Source of the DNA: Girardinichthys multiradiatus
Taxonomy: Eukaryota; Chordata; Actinopteri; Cyprinodontiformes; Goodeidae
Direction: 5' to 3'
Assembly (NCBI RefSeq): GCF_021462225.1
Contig: NC_061817.1
Location: forward strand, 16,149,810 to 16,213,809
Length of the DNA: 64,000 nucleotides
Part shown: positions 46,001 through 56,877 of the stretch, in pieces
Position numbering within the stretch: the stretch's first letter is position 1
Layout of the letters: every line of letters starts with the position of its first letter
Made by a program: the position numbers and the translations under genes
The notes under the pieces: generated by a model
What the model was told of the DNA's origin: nothing
The model's input: only the letters and a program-made list of their open reading frames with translations
Databases searched by the model: none

Positions 46001-49000
46001 ATCACAGATGTACATCTGGCAGTAATTTTGTTAGTGTTCTTTGCAAAACGTTGGCGGTATATTCTGAAACTTTTTGTTTTTAGGTCTTTTCCTGAGTCAG
46101 TTTTATTCTCATCATGCAACTCCATTTCAGGCTAAAGACTCTGACACAATAAACTGCTCAGCAGGAAAAGGTCTCCACACCGAACTGTTTATATGTGACA
46201 CTCTGCACTGAGCAGCACATCGCAATCCACTCAGTGTCACTGCCACTCTGCGTGCCGTTCTGACAGGTTTATTCCACTACTACGTCCCTAGTCTGGTTTA
46301 ATGGCGTTATAAACCACCTTCTTTTCTGTATGTTTTTCCAAAGCAACATGGTAAATTAGGTCTTCCTCCTTGTCAAATGACGTCATGGCAGTGTGGGAAA
46401 TGTAAAATGATATGCCCGACTATGAAACCTCAAACGTCGGCAGACAGTGCGCACGGAGTCCGCACTGCTCAAAGTACACCCGACTATGTTCTGGCCATGG
46501 CTGACTTTTCAAACTGGCAGCCAACAGAGTGACACCTGTTCACAAAATTACCACAAAGAACAAGTTCAAACTGTTCATTTCAGCCTCGTGTCCCTCCGTG
46601 CAATGCTGCACAACTGACCTCCTTGTGTACTTTGGTCCGGCTTTTGATCTCGGCCACGATCATTCCCACGATGTTTCCTCTGAAGGTGGCAGCGAGGGAG
46701 AAGAATTTCTTGTTGGAGGTGATATCTTGATACCATGAGTCTGGGTACCTAGAGTCAAATGTTGGACAGAACGGCAGTTGAGAGAAAGAAAAACTAGAGT
46801 TTTGAAGCCTTTTCCCAATTTGGGATTTTATGTAATAGACCAACACAAAACGGTGCTTAATTGTGAAATAGAAGAAACAGAATGTATGGGATACACTGCA
46901 CCAAAAGGCAGGTAGGGGACACCAGAAACATGGAAGAACATTAGGGTTGTAAAAATGATCGATATTTCAATATATTTAATAATAAAAAAATGTATTATTC
47001 AAAGAAGGCCATTTGCATCAAAATTGATTGTGTCAAAACTGACCAAATTTGCCCAAATTGTTGCACTTCTGGCAGCAGTCCATCCCTCTCTGCAGCCTCA
47101 CCTGATAAAACCAATGACCTGCTGCTGGAAGTTTTAAACTCTGCTAACATGACAAATACAGCCACAAAGCAACACTTATCAGCCGACAAGGCAAACACAC
47201 AACAGTTGTTTGGAGCTACGCTCCCTACTAGATGGACTAAGAAAAAAAAAACTAAATGCTGAAGGATACCACATGCTAGCTGCGCTAACCCTACAAGCTA
47301 ATACCACGACACTGATGTTTGAGAAAAACTTTAAAAAGTTGGTAAAGTTCCCGTGTCCTAAACAGTTAAATATAAACCTCCTGGATTAGTGATGTGTCAG
47401 TTGCAAACCAAACGGGTCTCTTTGAAGCGATGGGTCCTGATTGGGTGCCATTTTTCCTACGTTGCTCTTTTTCACCTGTTTTCCCTTTAAACCGCACATA
47501 ACTGGTCAATATTTGTATTGTTTTCTCTGTCTGCACGGTGGTGGCAGGTGTATACAATGGCCGACTATGAAGCAATGAAACCAACCAGGATACCCCTTCC
47601 ATTACTTCTCCATTTAGTTGTAAAGGCACTCAATAATAATGCGGCTGATAATGACAGTTATTTTGGAGCCAGACTGAAGATGGCAATTAGGGCAGAAAAA
47701 AGCGGAAACCCAGAGCTACCTACCCTGCTGTAGATGATTACTGAAGAAAATATTCAGAAAAATTAGCAGAAAGACAGAAACTGTACAGGGCTGCTGCTGA
47801 ACACATTTGCATTGACCAGGTCCTTGTTTATACTAATTAAGAAAGTTTAAATATTTTTATATTGTAATTAGTCATTTGTTTTGCTCTTAACTTTAAAGAT
47901 CTCTGGGCCTTCAAAACATGTTGCCACAGTTGCCACCTCCTATTCAGTATCTACATGCTCCCCCTAACTCAGATTTGAATAAACAACAACGTAAGTTATC
48001 ATCACTATGCAGACGACACACAGCTATATGTTATGATGTCACCAGGTGACTATGAACATATTCAAGCGCTGGGTAAATGCTTAGAAGAAATCAATGCATG
48101 GATGTGTCAAAAGTTTCCTCAGCTGAATCAAAACAAAAGTGAAGCAACAATATTTGGACCAAAGGAAGAGCGTTTAAAAGTTAGCACACAGCTTCGTTTA
48201 ATACAGCTGGAAACCACCAGTCAGGGCTAAAATCTGGGTGTAGTGATGGACTCAGACCTGAACCTTCAGAGGCACATAAAGACAATAACAAGGTCGGCCT
48301 TCTATCACCTGAAGAACATCTCCAGGATTAAAGGACTAATGTTTCAGCAGGACCTTGAAAAACTAATTCATCTTTAATGGAATTGATTACTGCAACGGTG
48401 TCTTCACAGATCTGCCTAAAAAGTCGATCAGACAGCTACTATAATCAAGATTAAAAACTTATTTGTTTAGAGTGGCCTTTGACTGTGTTATCTAAACATT
48501 ATTAGTTAAGTTTTCAGTCCAATTTTCCTTTCGTTTTCTTATCCATCATTCTATTCTCTTTATTTTTTTAATTACCTCTGTTGTTTGATTTTCTGTATCA
48601 TTGTAATGTTTTTTCTTATGTAAAGCGCCTTGAGGATCTTGTTGCCAAAATCCGCTATATAAATAAACTTGACTTGACTGTATCAGAAATGATATTGAGT
48701 ATTGAGGGTTTTTGGTATCAGAATCGAGTTTGAAATTTTGGCATCTTGACAACCCTACTGCACGTCATTAAACTCTGCAAACGTCATGTGACATAATGTG
48801 ATAATGATCAAGGGGTATAAATCCTTTTGCAAGACACTACACTAATGATCACAAGAAAGTCTACAGAATAACATATTCAACAGATAGATATTACTAAATG
48901 AATAAAATCACACATATGCAACATCCCTGTTTAACATAACACGAAATGAAGGAAAAAGCTGAGAAAATCGTGTTTATAGATAAGCCTTTAGCCATGTTGT

Positions 49001-49281
49001 CTTTCTTATCACCAATGCAACACTTCAGAATACTAAGCAAACAAGTCCTTACATGCAAGGCAAAAGGTAAAATATCTCCGCAATACATTCAGATCAAGGT
49101 AAAAATACCAGATTCAATGTTTCTTCGGTGTGATATTAGAGATTTTAGAACTTAAGAAAGCTTACTCAATAGGGAACCAGTCACCACAGAGCAGTTTGAC
49201 ATTCTCTATGTCATCGTGACAAAGGAAGCGGAGCTGGACTTCACTGAGAGCTGTGGGAGGCACCACGTCACTCATTCACAC
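40023..49281 (-). CDS. naa60: N-alpha-acetyltransferase 60 (five coding exons)
   Basis: Exons on the minus strand: 49281-49166 (ATG at 49275), 46748-46619, 45714-45618, 42586-42352 and 40179-40023 (TGA). Phases agree at all four junctions and give 242 codons, the length of human NAA60. The GNAT acetyltransferase fold spans about residues 13-182. The acetyl-CoA loop reads [14 protein letters not shown], and the expected catalytic Tyr97 (VAYILSLG) and His138 ([11 protein letters not shown]) fall at exactly those positions. The C-terminus (DYIQHIG to IQYSRTM) matches the membrane-associating tail. NAA60 is known to acetylate N-termini of membrane proteins at the cytosolic face of the Golgi. Three introns are GT-AG; the last is AT-AC. 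A noncoding first exon probably ends at 52551. Introns hold nested transposons, but the coding frame is intact. Confidence 0.95.
40180..40201 (-). promoter_or_regulatory. U12-type branch site and AC acceptor of naa60
   Basis: The minus strand reads TTTTCTTAAC (branch site, 40201-40192), then 11 bases, then AC at 40181-40180 and the exon. The TTCTTAAC core is close to the U12 consensus TTCCTTAAC, and the short distance to the acceptor is typical of minor-spliceosome introns. Confidence 0.85.
40423..40700. mobile_element. MITE-like or SINE-like insertion in Tc1
   Basis: GTTACGTATGTAACTATGGT then TCTATGAATCCC, ending near GGTGGTCATTAGGGAGGAAA, matches a short repeat common in teleosts. It separates two Tc1 segments that are normally adjacent (GCACATCTAGAGA and the TTTGCAAAACAGCTC region). 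It contains the near-palindrome GTTACGTATGTAAC. Confidence 0.6.
41317..42110 (+). pseudogene. LINE 3' coding fragment inserted in Tc1
   Basis: Plus-strand text includes [20 protein letters not shown] (FADD box changed to FAED), [52 protein letters not shown] and [20 protein letters not shown]. It ends [12 protein letters not shown], the C-terminal end of this LINE family. Frames shift several times, near 41587 among others. It is 5'-truncated, as usual for LINE copies. Confidence 0.75.
42343..42351 (-). promoter_or_regulatory. U12-type AT-AC donor site of naa60
   Basis: Right after the coding bases ...ACA ATA TT, the minus strand reads ATATCCTTT, identical to the AT-AC class U12 5' splice consensus. 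No GT donor fits here. The TT joins the T that starts the last exon to give Phe, as in WTIFDYIQ. Confidence 0.9.
42587..45617. other. naa60 intron 3
   Basis: GT-AG intron on the minus strand. Short ATTCAAATTCAAAAATACTT at 44278 recalls the LINE tail at 365. At 44936-45010, TGTGTCCAAATTCAGGACGG and CCTTTGAAGGACGCATTTG resemble the end of a DNA transposon. No coding region is evident. Confidence 0.5.
45715..46618. other. naa60 intron 2b (between exons 2 and 3)
   Basis: GT-AG intron on the minus strand. It is ordinary AT-rich sequence, and no repeat with clear borders is visible. Confidence 0.5.
46942..48757. mobile_element. hAT-like element with terminal inverted repeats
   Basis: The left end reads TAGGGTTGTAAAAATGATCG ATATTTCAA. 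The right end, in reverse complement, reads TAGGGTTGTCAAGATGCCAA AATTTCAA. This tip form is typical of hAT elements. No matching 8-bp target repeat is seen. Short frames inside (46990-47262) are too decayed to assign. An L2-like LINE fragment sits within. Tc1-like ends at 46815-46900 and 48785-48835 may be an older element around it. Confidence 0.5.
47985..48675 (+). pseudogene. L2-like LINE reverse transcriptase fragment with 3' end
   Basis: It begins [11 protein letters not shown], the catalytic YADD box, and continues with [33 protein letters not shown] and [14 protein letters not shown] in plus orientation. A stop replaces the codon before NLGVV. The end reads TAAAGCGCCTTGAGGATC and GCTATATAAATAAACTTGAC, the usual L2-type tail. 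The 5' part of the LINE is absent. Confidence 0.75.
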
Positions 49282-49889
49282 CTGCAGAGATCAACACAAA
49301 TCAAAGGAAGGTTTAGTCTGTCTGCAAACATACCAGTGGGTTACAGGTTAAACATCCATCAGTTTTAAGTCTAGGTCATTTTGAAATATTAACTTTTTGA
49401 ATTTGGAAACATGTGGGACAGAGTGAGTATTTTGTAGACCAGGACCAACCCGAAGGAGAAGGACCCTAAAACACACACATCAGTGTTGTGTTTTAAAAGT
49501 GCTCTGTGTGAACAGGTGAGTAAAACATTATTCTAGACAAATGTCATGAACTTTTAAGGATATTCCTATGATTGAATGAGTCTGCAACCTAACCAAAAGG
49601 AAGCATAATATGTGGATCAAATCTGTAATTACAAAAAGTTTTTATTTATTTAATATTAAAGATAACAGGAACTTACTTCCATTTTCACCCACCTGTGTAA
49701 CCAGAAATATTGTCAGCATAGCTCAGAGATCATCCCACAAGTCTACGTCATGCAGTGAGTTTCTTATATTATTTTGCAACTGATTCCATGAATGGAGAGC
49801 TTCATAATCGCAGTCATGCTAAAATAGGCAAATCCTTAGTCAAATCTTAAAGCAAATTGAAACAAAAACCAGACATGCAATGGCTCAGC

Positions 49890-52075
49890 TAAATATTCAT
49901 ACCCCGGGAACCGTTTCACATTTTATTAACAAGGAAAATGATATGTAGTTACTAAAGATTATTTTGTAAATATAAGTTTGAAAAGTATGACTTACATTTG
50001 CAATTAGACTCCTTGAGTTATTACGATGTAGATCTCTCTTTAACTGCAATTACAGCAGCAGGTCTTTTGAGGTACTGTATATATTTACCAGCTTTGCACA
50101 TCTAGAGACTGAGTTTTGCCTCATTATTCAATAGCTAACGCTCACTCAGTTTTTGTCCTTGCCATATATTCTTTTGTGTATATGGATTTCGTCTTTGACT
50201 GGATCATTCTAATGTATGAATATTCTTAGATCTTAACATTTCCATTGTAAATACAGTAGTAGATACAGGTGTTGGACAATGAAACTGAAACACCTGGTTT
50301 TAGACCACAATAATTTATTAGTATGGTGTAGGGCCTCCTTTTGCGGCCAATACAGCATCAATTCATCTTGGGAATGACATAAACAAGTCCTGCACAGTGG
50401 TCAGAGGGATTTTAAGCCATTCTTCTTGCAGGATAGTGGCCAGGTCACTACGTGATACTGGTGGAGGAAAACGTTTCCTGACTCGCTCCTCCAAAATACC
50501 CCAAAGTTGCTCAATAATATTTAGATCTGGTGACTGTGCAGGCCATGGGAGATGTTCAACTTCACTTTCATGTTCATCAAACCAATCTTTCACCAGTCTT
50601 GCTGTGTGTATTGGTGCATTGTCATCCTGATACACGGCACCACCACCGACTCATCAGAGAACAATACATGTTTCACATTGTCCACAGCCCAAGATTTGTG
50701 CTCCTTGCACCATTGAAACCAACGTTTGGCATTGGCATGAGTGACCAAAGGTTTGGCTATAGCAGCCCGGCCGTGTATATTGACCCTGTGGAGCTCCCGA
50801 CGGACAGTTCTGGTGGAAACAGGAGAGTTGAGGTGCACATTTAATTCTGCTGTGATTTGGGCAGCCGTGGTTTTATGTTTTCTGGATACAATCCAGGTTA
50901 GCACCCGAACATCCCTTTCAGACAGCTTCCTCTTGCGTCCCCAATTAATCCTGTTGGATGTGGTTCGTCCTTCTTGGTGGTATGCTGACATTACCCTGGA
51001 TACCGTGGCTCTTGATACATCACAAAGACTTGCTGTCTTGGTCACAGATGTGCCAGCAAGACGTGCACCAACAATTTGTCCTCTTTTGAACTCTGGTATG
51101 TCACCCATATTGTTGTGTGCATTTCAATATTTTGAGCAAAACTGTGCTCTTACCCTGCTAATTGAACCTTCACACTCTGCTCTTACTGGTGCAATGTGCA
51201 ATCAATGAAGACTGGCTACCAGGCTGGTCCAATTTAGCCATGAAACCTCCCACACTAAAATGACAGGTGTTTCAGTTTCATTGTCCAACCCCTGTATAGT
51301 GTCATCGCCCTGCTGGAAGGTAAATCTCCAGTCCAGTCCGCAAAAGATATTTTTGCAGATTATAACAAGTCTTTTACCAGAATGGCCATGTATCTAGCTC
51401 CATCCATTTACTCATCAGCTGTGACAAATGTCCTTGTTCATGCTGAAGAAAGGTATCCCAACAGCATGAGGCTACATGGATGATGTGTTCAGGCCATGTG
51501 CAGAGTTAGTTTTGTGTCTCATTTTGTGTTACTCCTGTTGATCAAAATGCTAAATGTTGGTCTCATCTGGCCTGAGCACCTTTTGTTTGTTTGTTGTGTC
51601 GCCTTCATTGCTTGTGGTTAAATGCAAACAATGGCTTTATTTATACCAGTCTTCCACAAAGACCACAACTTTCTTGCCATTTTAGGATGATGCATTGCCC
51701 AGTTGTCTGTAAGATGTTAAAATCTGGGGATATTGTTTTATAACCTAACCTTGCTTTAACCCTGACCTGTCTGCTGTGCTCCTTGGTCATCATGATGCTG
51801 TTTGTTTAATAATACTCTTATAAACCTCTAAGGCCTTCACAGAACAAGCTGGATTTATAAAAGAGATTAAATCATACAGCTTATAAACTGATACTGACTA
51901 CTCACTATTTTACTAATATAAACAATGTAAAAATACTAGAATGTATGTTTGTCTCTAGCATACATTTAGATTTGTATTGTAAAAAAGAAATGAAAACCAA
52001 GCATCCATTTCCTTTTATTTCTCAAAATTTGAAAAAGTCCAAGTGGTATGAATACTTCTACAAAGCCCTGGATCT
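49890..52075 (-). mobile_element. Tc1 (DD34E) element split by a younger Tc1-type element
   Basis: The left arm is at AATATTCATACCCCGGGAACC; the right arm ends near AGTGGTATGAATACTTCTAC. Between 50264 and 51296 a different TA-flanked element interrupts it. Text that belongs together (CATTTCCATTGTAA... and GTCATCGCCCTGCTGGAAGG) lies on either side. All of it is in the first naa60 intron. The transposase is decayed. Confidence 0.75.
50266..51294 (-). mobile_element. Second DD36E Tc1-type copy, internally deleted
   Basis: It is flanked by TA on both sides. Ends are CAGGTGTTGGACAATGAAAC and its counterpart CAACCCCTG; one base in the left tip differs from the right. It is 1029 bp, about 245 bp shorter than the copy at 18062, and the missing part lies in the middle near 50636-50650. 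Transposase pieces: 50590-51108 (N-terminal, starting MGDIPEFKRGQIVG) and 50363-50635 (C-terminal with YQDDNAPIHTARLV). The deletion removes the segment between these parts. Confidence 0.9.
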
Positions 52076-52098
52076 CCTGATGGCTGTTTAAAGCCTGA

Positions 52099-52099
<1 letters not shown>

Positions 52100-52145
<46 letters not shown>
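52100..52145. repeat. (TA)n microsatellite
   Basis: About 23 TA units in a row. Open frames across it (Tyr-Ile runs) are artefacts. Confidence 0.95.
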
Positions 52146-52149
<4 letters not shown>

Positions 52150-52550
52150 AAGTAGCAGCGGATAGACGGAGTGGGAAACAACGTTTCCTTTTCTCTTCTG
52201 AACCACAAATATAACTTACAGATTTAAAGTGCTACACTTTGTGGACAGACCGGTCAAACAATCATCAACCTCCAACTAAAGTCAAGCAATGGTGTGTTTG
52301 TTAATAACCCTCAGACTGTACCCTTGATGGATTTATATGAAGAGAGAGGCTCATACTGAGCCATGGACAGGTGGTACATGAAAGGCTGAAGAGTTTTAAT
52401 GTGGCAGGAAAATAAATCATTAGATAAAATTACAAAATGCATATAAGCTAAAAGACAATGTGACGACTCGTTACTAGTGAAGCCAAAATCTCTGCCTGGT
52501 ACCACACAGGCTAACCCCAAGCTAACGCTCCGTTGCTAAGCTAACTTACC

Positions 52551-52690
52551 TCGTTTCAACAGTCGGACCGGAGGAAAGTGGATCAGTACTGAATTCTTGT
52601 GCTAATAGTCGGTTCTGACTCTACTCCGGACAAACCATGATAACTCCACGGCTGGTTCCGATTCTCAAAGCCGCCTCATTACTGAGCTAC
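52551..52690 (-). other. Probable noncoding first exon of naa60
   Basis: On the minus strand, a G/C-richer stretch ends with GAAACGAGG then GTAAGTTAG, a strong donor. The next acceptor on this strand is CTCTGCAG before the exon with the ATG. The upstream limit is a guess. Confidence 0.5.
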
Positions 52691-52874
52691 TCCAACGCAG
52701 GCTGCTACACCAGTCCCTGACTCGGATAACAACTGGATGTTTTCTTCCTGTTTGTAACCTGACAGTAAATGTTTCTTCTTCTACTGCTCATTTAGAATGG
52801 GTCACTAAGCTGTTGGCGCTTCACTGCCACACATAGCCTGAAGTGTAGTCCTGTGCATTTTACTGTACTTTTTA

Positions 52875-52974
52875 NNNNNNNNNNNNNNNNNNNNNNNNNN
52901 NNNNNNNNNNNNNNNNNNNNNNNNNNNNNNNNNNNNNNNNNNNNNNNNNNNNNNNNNNNNNNNNNNNNNNNNNN
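52875..52974. other. Assembly gap (100 N)
   Basis: Placeholder of unknown true length, between the naa60 first exon and the first visible dnase1 exon. Early dnase1 exons may be in it. Confidence 0.98.
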
Positions 52975-53272
52975 TACAACCCTATGATTTCTTCTTAAAT
53001 TCTGTCTAATGGGAAGAGCTTTTCCAAATTCCTCTGTCTGATGAACAGCTTTTCTGCTGAACTCTCAAAGAGAAGCAGAACCAGAACAAGGAATGGAACC
53101 GAGTGAAAGGAAAGCCTGATCCAATGTACCCAATGTATTTATATGAATCTACCTATGTAGACCATTAAATACTATATTATATGATAATATTAAGGAAATT
53201 CTGCATTGCAAGGTACTTTAACACATTAGCTCAGAAAAACAGATGTAATGCGTTTTAATTCTTTCTCTGCAG

Positions 53273-56008
53273 GCAGGCGAGTGTATCTGTGGTTGAAAGC
53301 TACCACTTTGACGATGGCTGTGAATCCTATGGGACAGATACTTTTATGAGAGAACCTTTTGTCGTCATGTTCTCATCCAGATATACCGGTATGCTTTACA
53401 AAAGCTGTGGGAGGTTTCTACAGTTTTAGGGTATCTTTTGCTAAAGTATTAAACCATTGCAATGTCTTAGACTTTGTTATCCTCTTTTAAAGTGGTATCA
53501 ATGTCTTATTATTGTGGTTGCTTTTTTCCATACTTGATATTTTTCTACTTTAAAACAGTGTTTGCATCAGACTGTTTTTATTACACTTCTTAACTTGTTA
53601 AGCCAAGCCAAACAAACAGATAAACACTTATGAAACACTTGCAACAAAATATATATATTTTTCCCATGGCAAATGGCCAACAGGGCCTGGTTCTGCTGGA
53701 GGTTTCTTTCTGTTAAAGGGGAGTTTTCCTTTCCCCTGTCACTACATACATGCTCGGTATGAGGGATTGCAGCAAGTCACTAACTCGATGAACTGAGTTG
53801 AATTATTTTGTCACCAACAAGCTGCGCTCCAAAAAGCTACAGATGTCAAACAAATTGGTGTATCTCAGCATGGCGTATGTGTCAGGAAAAAAAGAGGATG
53901 CAAAGATGCAAATCTAAAAGAAGTAACAAGCATCACTAAAAGACTACCTTGAAAGGTCGCGGTGCATGGTGTAGTGGTAGAGCATGCAACCCAAATACAG
54001 AGGCTTCAGTTCTTGATGCAGCCGTCTCAGGTTTGAGTCCCCGCAGGCCTGTGCTGTATGTCTTCCCCCTCTCTTTAAACCACTTTCTGTCTGCCCACTT
54101 TCAGAAAAAAAAAAACTTATTTGCACATTTGTTACAAAAATAACCATAGCAATCAATTTTTCACATTTTGTCAGGTTGCAATCAGCAACAATAATGTATT
54201 TATCTTGGATTGTGTTAAGTAGTTCATGCTATGGTCCCTACTATTCAATTGTAACTCTGGCTGTCTCTGTACCTGGCTGTTTAGGGTTGTTGTCATGCTG
54301 GAAAGTGATTCTCCTCCCCAGTCTCATCTTGTGGCAAGTAATTTTTCTAAGGTGTCAGGTATTTAGCTCCACCCAACCCTGACCAGCTGCCATGTCTCCG
54401 GAGAAAAAAGCATTCCCACAGCATGATGCTGACACCATGTTTCACCTTGGGAATGATTTTGATCAGGCTGAATTGCAGTGGCACCTGGCAGCATGTCTAA
54501 TTATTGCTCTCTTTGCTCAGCTCTTTAACAAGCACTCTCTTTGTTTTACAACCTTGAGCAGCTTCACTCTGATCCCCCAGCATACCTCTCCGGAACTCGC
54601 TGTGGAGGAGATAAATGCTCTTTACGACGTGGTGACCGATATCCGCACTCGCTGGAACACCAATGTAAATAAACTATATGTAAAAACGTGTTGTGAAAAT
54701 GCATAAAAATATAAAGTGGGAGGGGGCAGCTGAGGCATAGTTAACTCTTCACCCTCTCCGTGCAGAACATTGTGCTGCTGGGGGACTTTAACTCAGGCTG
54801 TAGTTACGTGACGGCCTCTGATTGGCAAAAGATCCGCCTCTTCACAGACAAGAGCTTCCACTGGTTGATCCCAGACTCGGCTGACACCACCGTCATTCCC
54901 ACCAACTGCCCTTATGACAGGTAGCTCCACACTCACGAAGATACACAAACACATACACACACAGCCTCCAGGATCCACTCTTTCCACTCACCCTTGTGTT
55001 TCTTGCAGGGTTGTGGTCACAGCTGACATGTTGAAGGGAGTGGTGCACGGCAGCGCACAGGTTTTTGACTTCGTGGCTGACCTGAACCTCAGTCAGAGCA
55101 TGGTAAAAGCTAGTCCACTTGAGGTCTCGAATAACAATGTAGCAAAATACAACCACAATTTTCTTGACCTTAACGTGTTGAGTTGGTCAAAAATGCAACA
55201 TTGATATGATGAGTGGCTGCAGAGTGTTTGATGTATTTACAGATGAAATATTCCATTACCCCTATTACTCTACTGAACTACACACACTTATCCAATACAC
55301 TTTTACAATATCCAAATTATTGCAGTTTAGTTTATAAATATCATAAAGAACCAACAAAAATGTTCACTTGTTAAGTGCCAGGTTTTTGTGATGTAAAACA
55401 ATCTCACCATAGTAAACAATTTCACATTTTTGTCCCCTTTATTCTGCAAAGTTTTTTACCTTTAGCTAAGGCCACAGTTTGCAGAGAGGTTGCAAAGGAT
55501 AAGGATAATGTCACTGTACAAAGGTATCAACCAGGAGAGAGGCAAAACAATTTCCACAGCAGAATTTCAGAAATTATATAACAAGTAATGTCAAAAACTA
55601 TACCTTTTTAACTACTGAAAATTCAAGTCGGAAATTGGTCAAAAAGACGGTCAAGAGGCCACAGTAACACTGAAGGAGTCATGAGAATACTGGTTGGGTT
55701 CTCTGCAATGGACTGGCATCCTGTCCAGGCTGTACGCAGTCTCTCGCCCGTCACATTAAAGGTGGTAAAAGTTATGAAATGATTCATCATGGTCTCATTT
55801 TTCTAAATCATTAAACCCCAGCATTTTAATCACACAACACTTCAGAGTCACTGCATCTGGATGGTTTTAGTTGACTTTTACACAGTTAAATGTTCTGTAA
55901 AAACATCTCTCCTGAAAATGATGTGGAACCTGGACCAATGTTTGCTGTCTCCTTCAGGGACTGGCCATTAGTGACCATTTTCCGGTGGAGGTGAAGCTGA
56001 CGAGCTAA
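53273..56008 (+). CDS. dnase1: Deoxyribonuclease I-like gene, 3' exons
   Basis: Visible exons: 53273-53388, 54552-54664, 54766-54920, 55009-55102 and 55958-56008 (TAA). They encode the DNase I C-terminal two thirds: [34 protein letters not shown] (catalytic His), [14 protein letters not shown] (metal and catalytic Asp/Asn), [18 protein letters not shown] and [10 protein letters not shown] (Asp-His pair). The match is closer to DNASE1 than to DNASE1L1. The essential disulfide Cys pair (GCSY, NCPY) is kept; the smaller pair is not, since CEPC of mammals reads CESY here. DNase I is a secreted divalent-metal-dependent endonuclease. The signal peptide and QEV-containing exons are not found. The acceptor of the second visible exon is AA, not AG. 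The gene may be incomplete in the assembly or damaged. Confidence 0.85.
53680..53815 (+). mobile_element. L2-type 3' UTR fragment
   Basis: GCCTGGTTCTGCTGGAGGTT then CTGTTAAAGGGGAGTTTTCC and CATGCTCGGTATGAGGGATT match the repeat at 32786-33185 in the other orientation. It lies in a dnase1 intron. Confidence 0.65.
53950..54112 (+). mobile_element. tRNA-derived SINE
   Basis: GTGTAGTGGTAGAGCATGC (A-box-like) and GGTTTGAGTCC (B-box, consensus GGTTCRANTCC) are ~65 bp apart, followed by an unrelated body and an A-run near 54105. It is a SINE, not a tRNA gene, because the cloverleaf is not kept. Confidence 0.65.
54140..54470 (-). mobile_element. Tc1 (DD34E) fragment in a dnase1 intron
   Basis: CACATTTTGTCAGGTTGCAA, GTTGTCATGCTGGAAAGTGA and CATGATGCTGACACCATGTT are decayed Tc1 words in the usual order. 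The fragment ends about 80 bp before the damaged acceptor of the next exon. Confidence 0.6.
55685..55765 (+). mobile_element. SINE 3' fragment
   Basis: CTGCAATGGACTGGCATCCTG and CTCTCGCCCGTCA match the 3' part of the complete SINE at 56878-57241. It lies in the last dnase1 intron. Confidence 0.55.
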
Positions 56009-56309
56009 ATTGCTGCCTGAATCATGACTCTCCCAACTGAAAAGTCTCACCGATCAGGGATTCAGGAAATACAAGACCTTAATAAATCCAAATAATTCTT
56101 CATAAAATCACAGACTTTCCTGTTTCTGAAAAAATTTGAAGTGTTTAAATTGTCGTGTTTTCTGTTTTGCTAAGGGATGGGAAATTTGAACTGAACCTCT
56201 GGTCATCCTAAAAGAAATCCCTTTGTATATTACTGTAGTTTTTCCATCAAGACCTGGAAATTAAATAATAGGGCCTAAACCTGGGAGCTTTAATAAGAAG
56301 CATGTTCAC

Positions 56310-56750
56310 CATAATCTGGTAGCAACACACCTGGTACCTGTAGGGTACCTACAGGTCACTTCCACAGGATCTGCTGCATACATAAATACAGGATACCTCT
56401 GGGTACCTTCATTGTACTTACATGGATTACTCACAAGGTAACTACAATGCTACTAAGAGGGGCTAAATAGAGGGTACCTATGGCAACCAGGCTATATTTT
56501 AGAGGGACCACTTACCCTGTACAGAGTACTTAAGGGTTCTTAAAGGGACCAGATTGTTTTGTGAAAGGACTTGTTACCTGTACTCAGTCATCTACATGGT
56601 ACTTATGGGGTTACCTGGAGGGTTTCTATGGGAACCAGGGTCTATTGTGAGAGGTATTCTTACACTGGAGTTACCAACCAAATACTTCCCAGGTACCTAG
56701 AGGGACCTGGCTGTAATATGAGGTGTGTCATTTATACCTGGACTTGTATA
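56310..56750. repeat. Degenerate minisatellite (GGTACC-rich)
   Basis: Repeated words such as GGTACCTANRGGG, GGAACCAGGSTSTATTKTGAGAGG and variants recur about every 40-90 bases. Copies are diverged. It lies just after dnase1. Confidence 0.6.
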
Positions 56751-56877
56751 TCTTTGGAGATGCAGAATATGATTAGAAACGTTTCCAGCATTTTAGAATC
56801 ATCCACCACCTTTAATACTGTTACTTCCTCAAATTCATCTGGAAGCTGGAATTTACTTGAAATGTAAAAAATGAGGG

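Noticed and set aside
52015..52208. Tyr-Ile-rich minus-strand frames
   Set aside because: They result from the (TA)n microsatellite.
53950..54020. tRNA gene
   Set aside because: A- and B-box-like words are present but no cloverleaf; the unrelated body and A-run mark a SINE.
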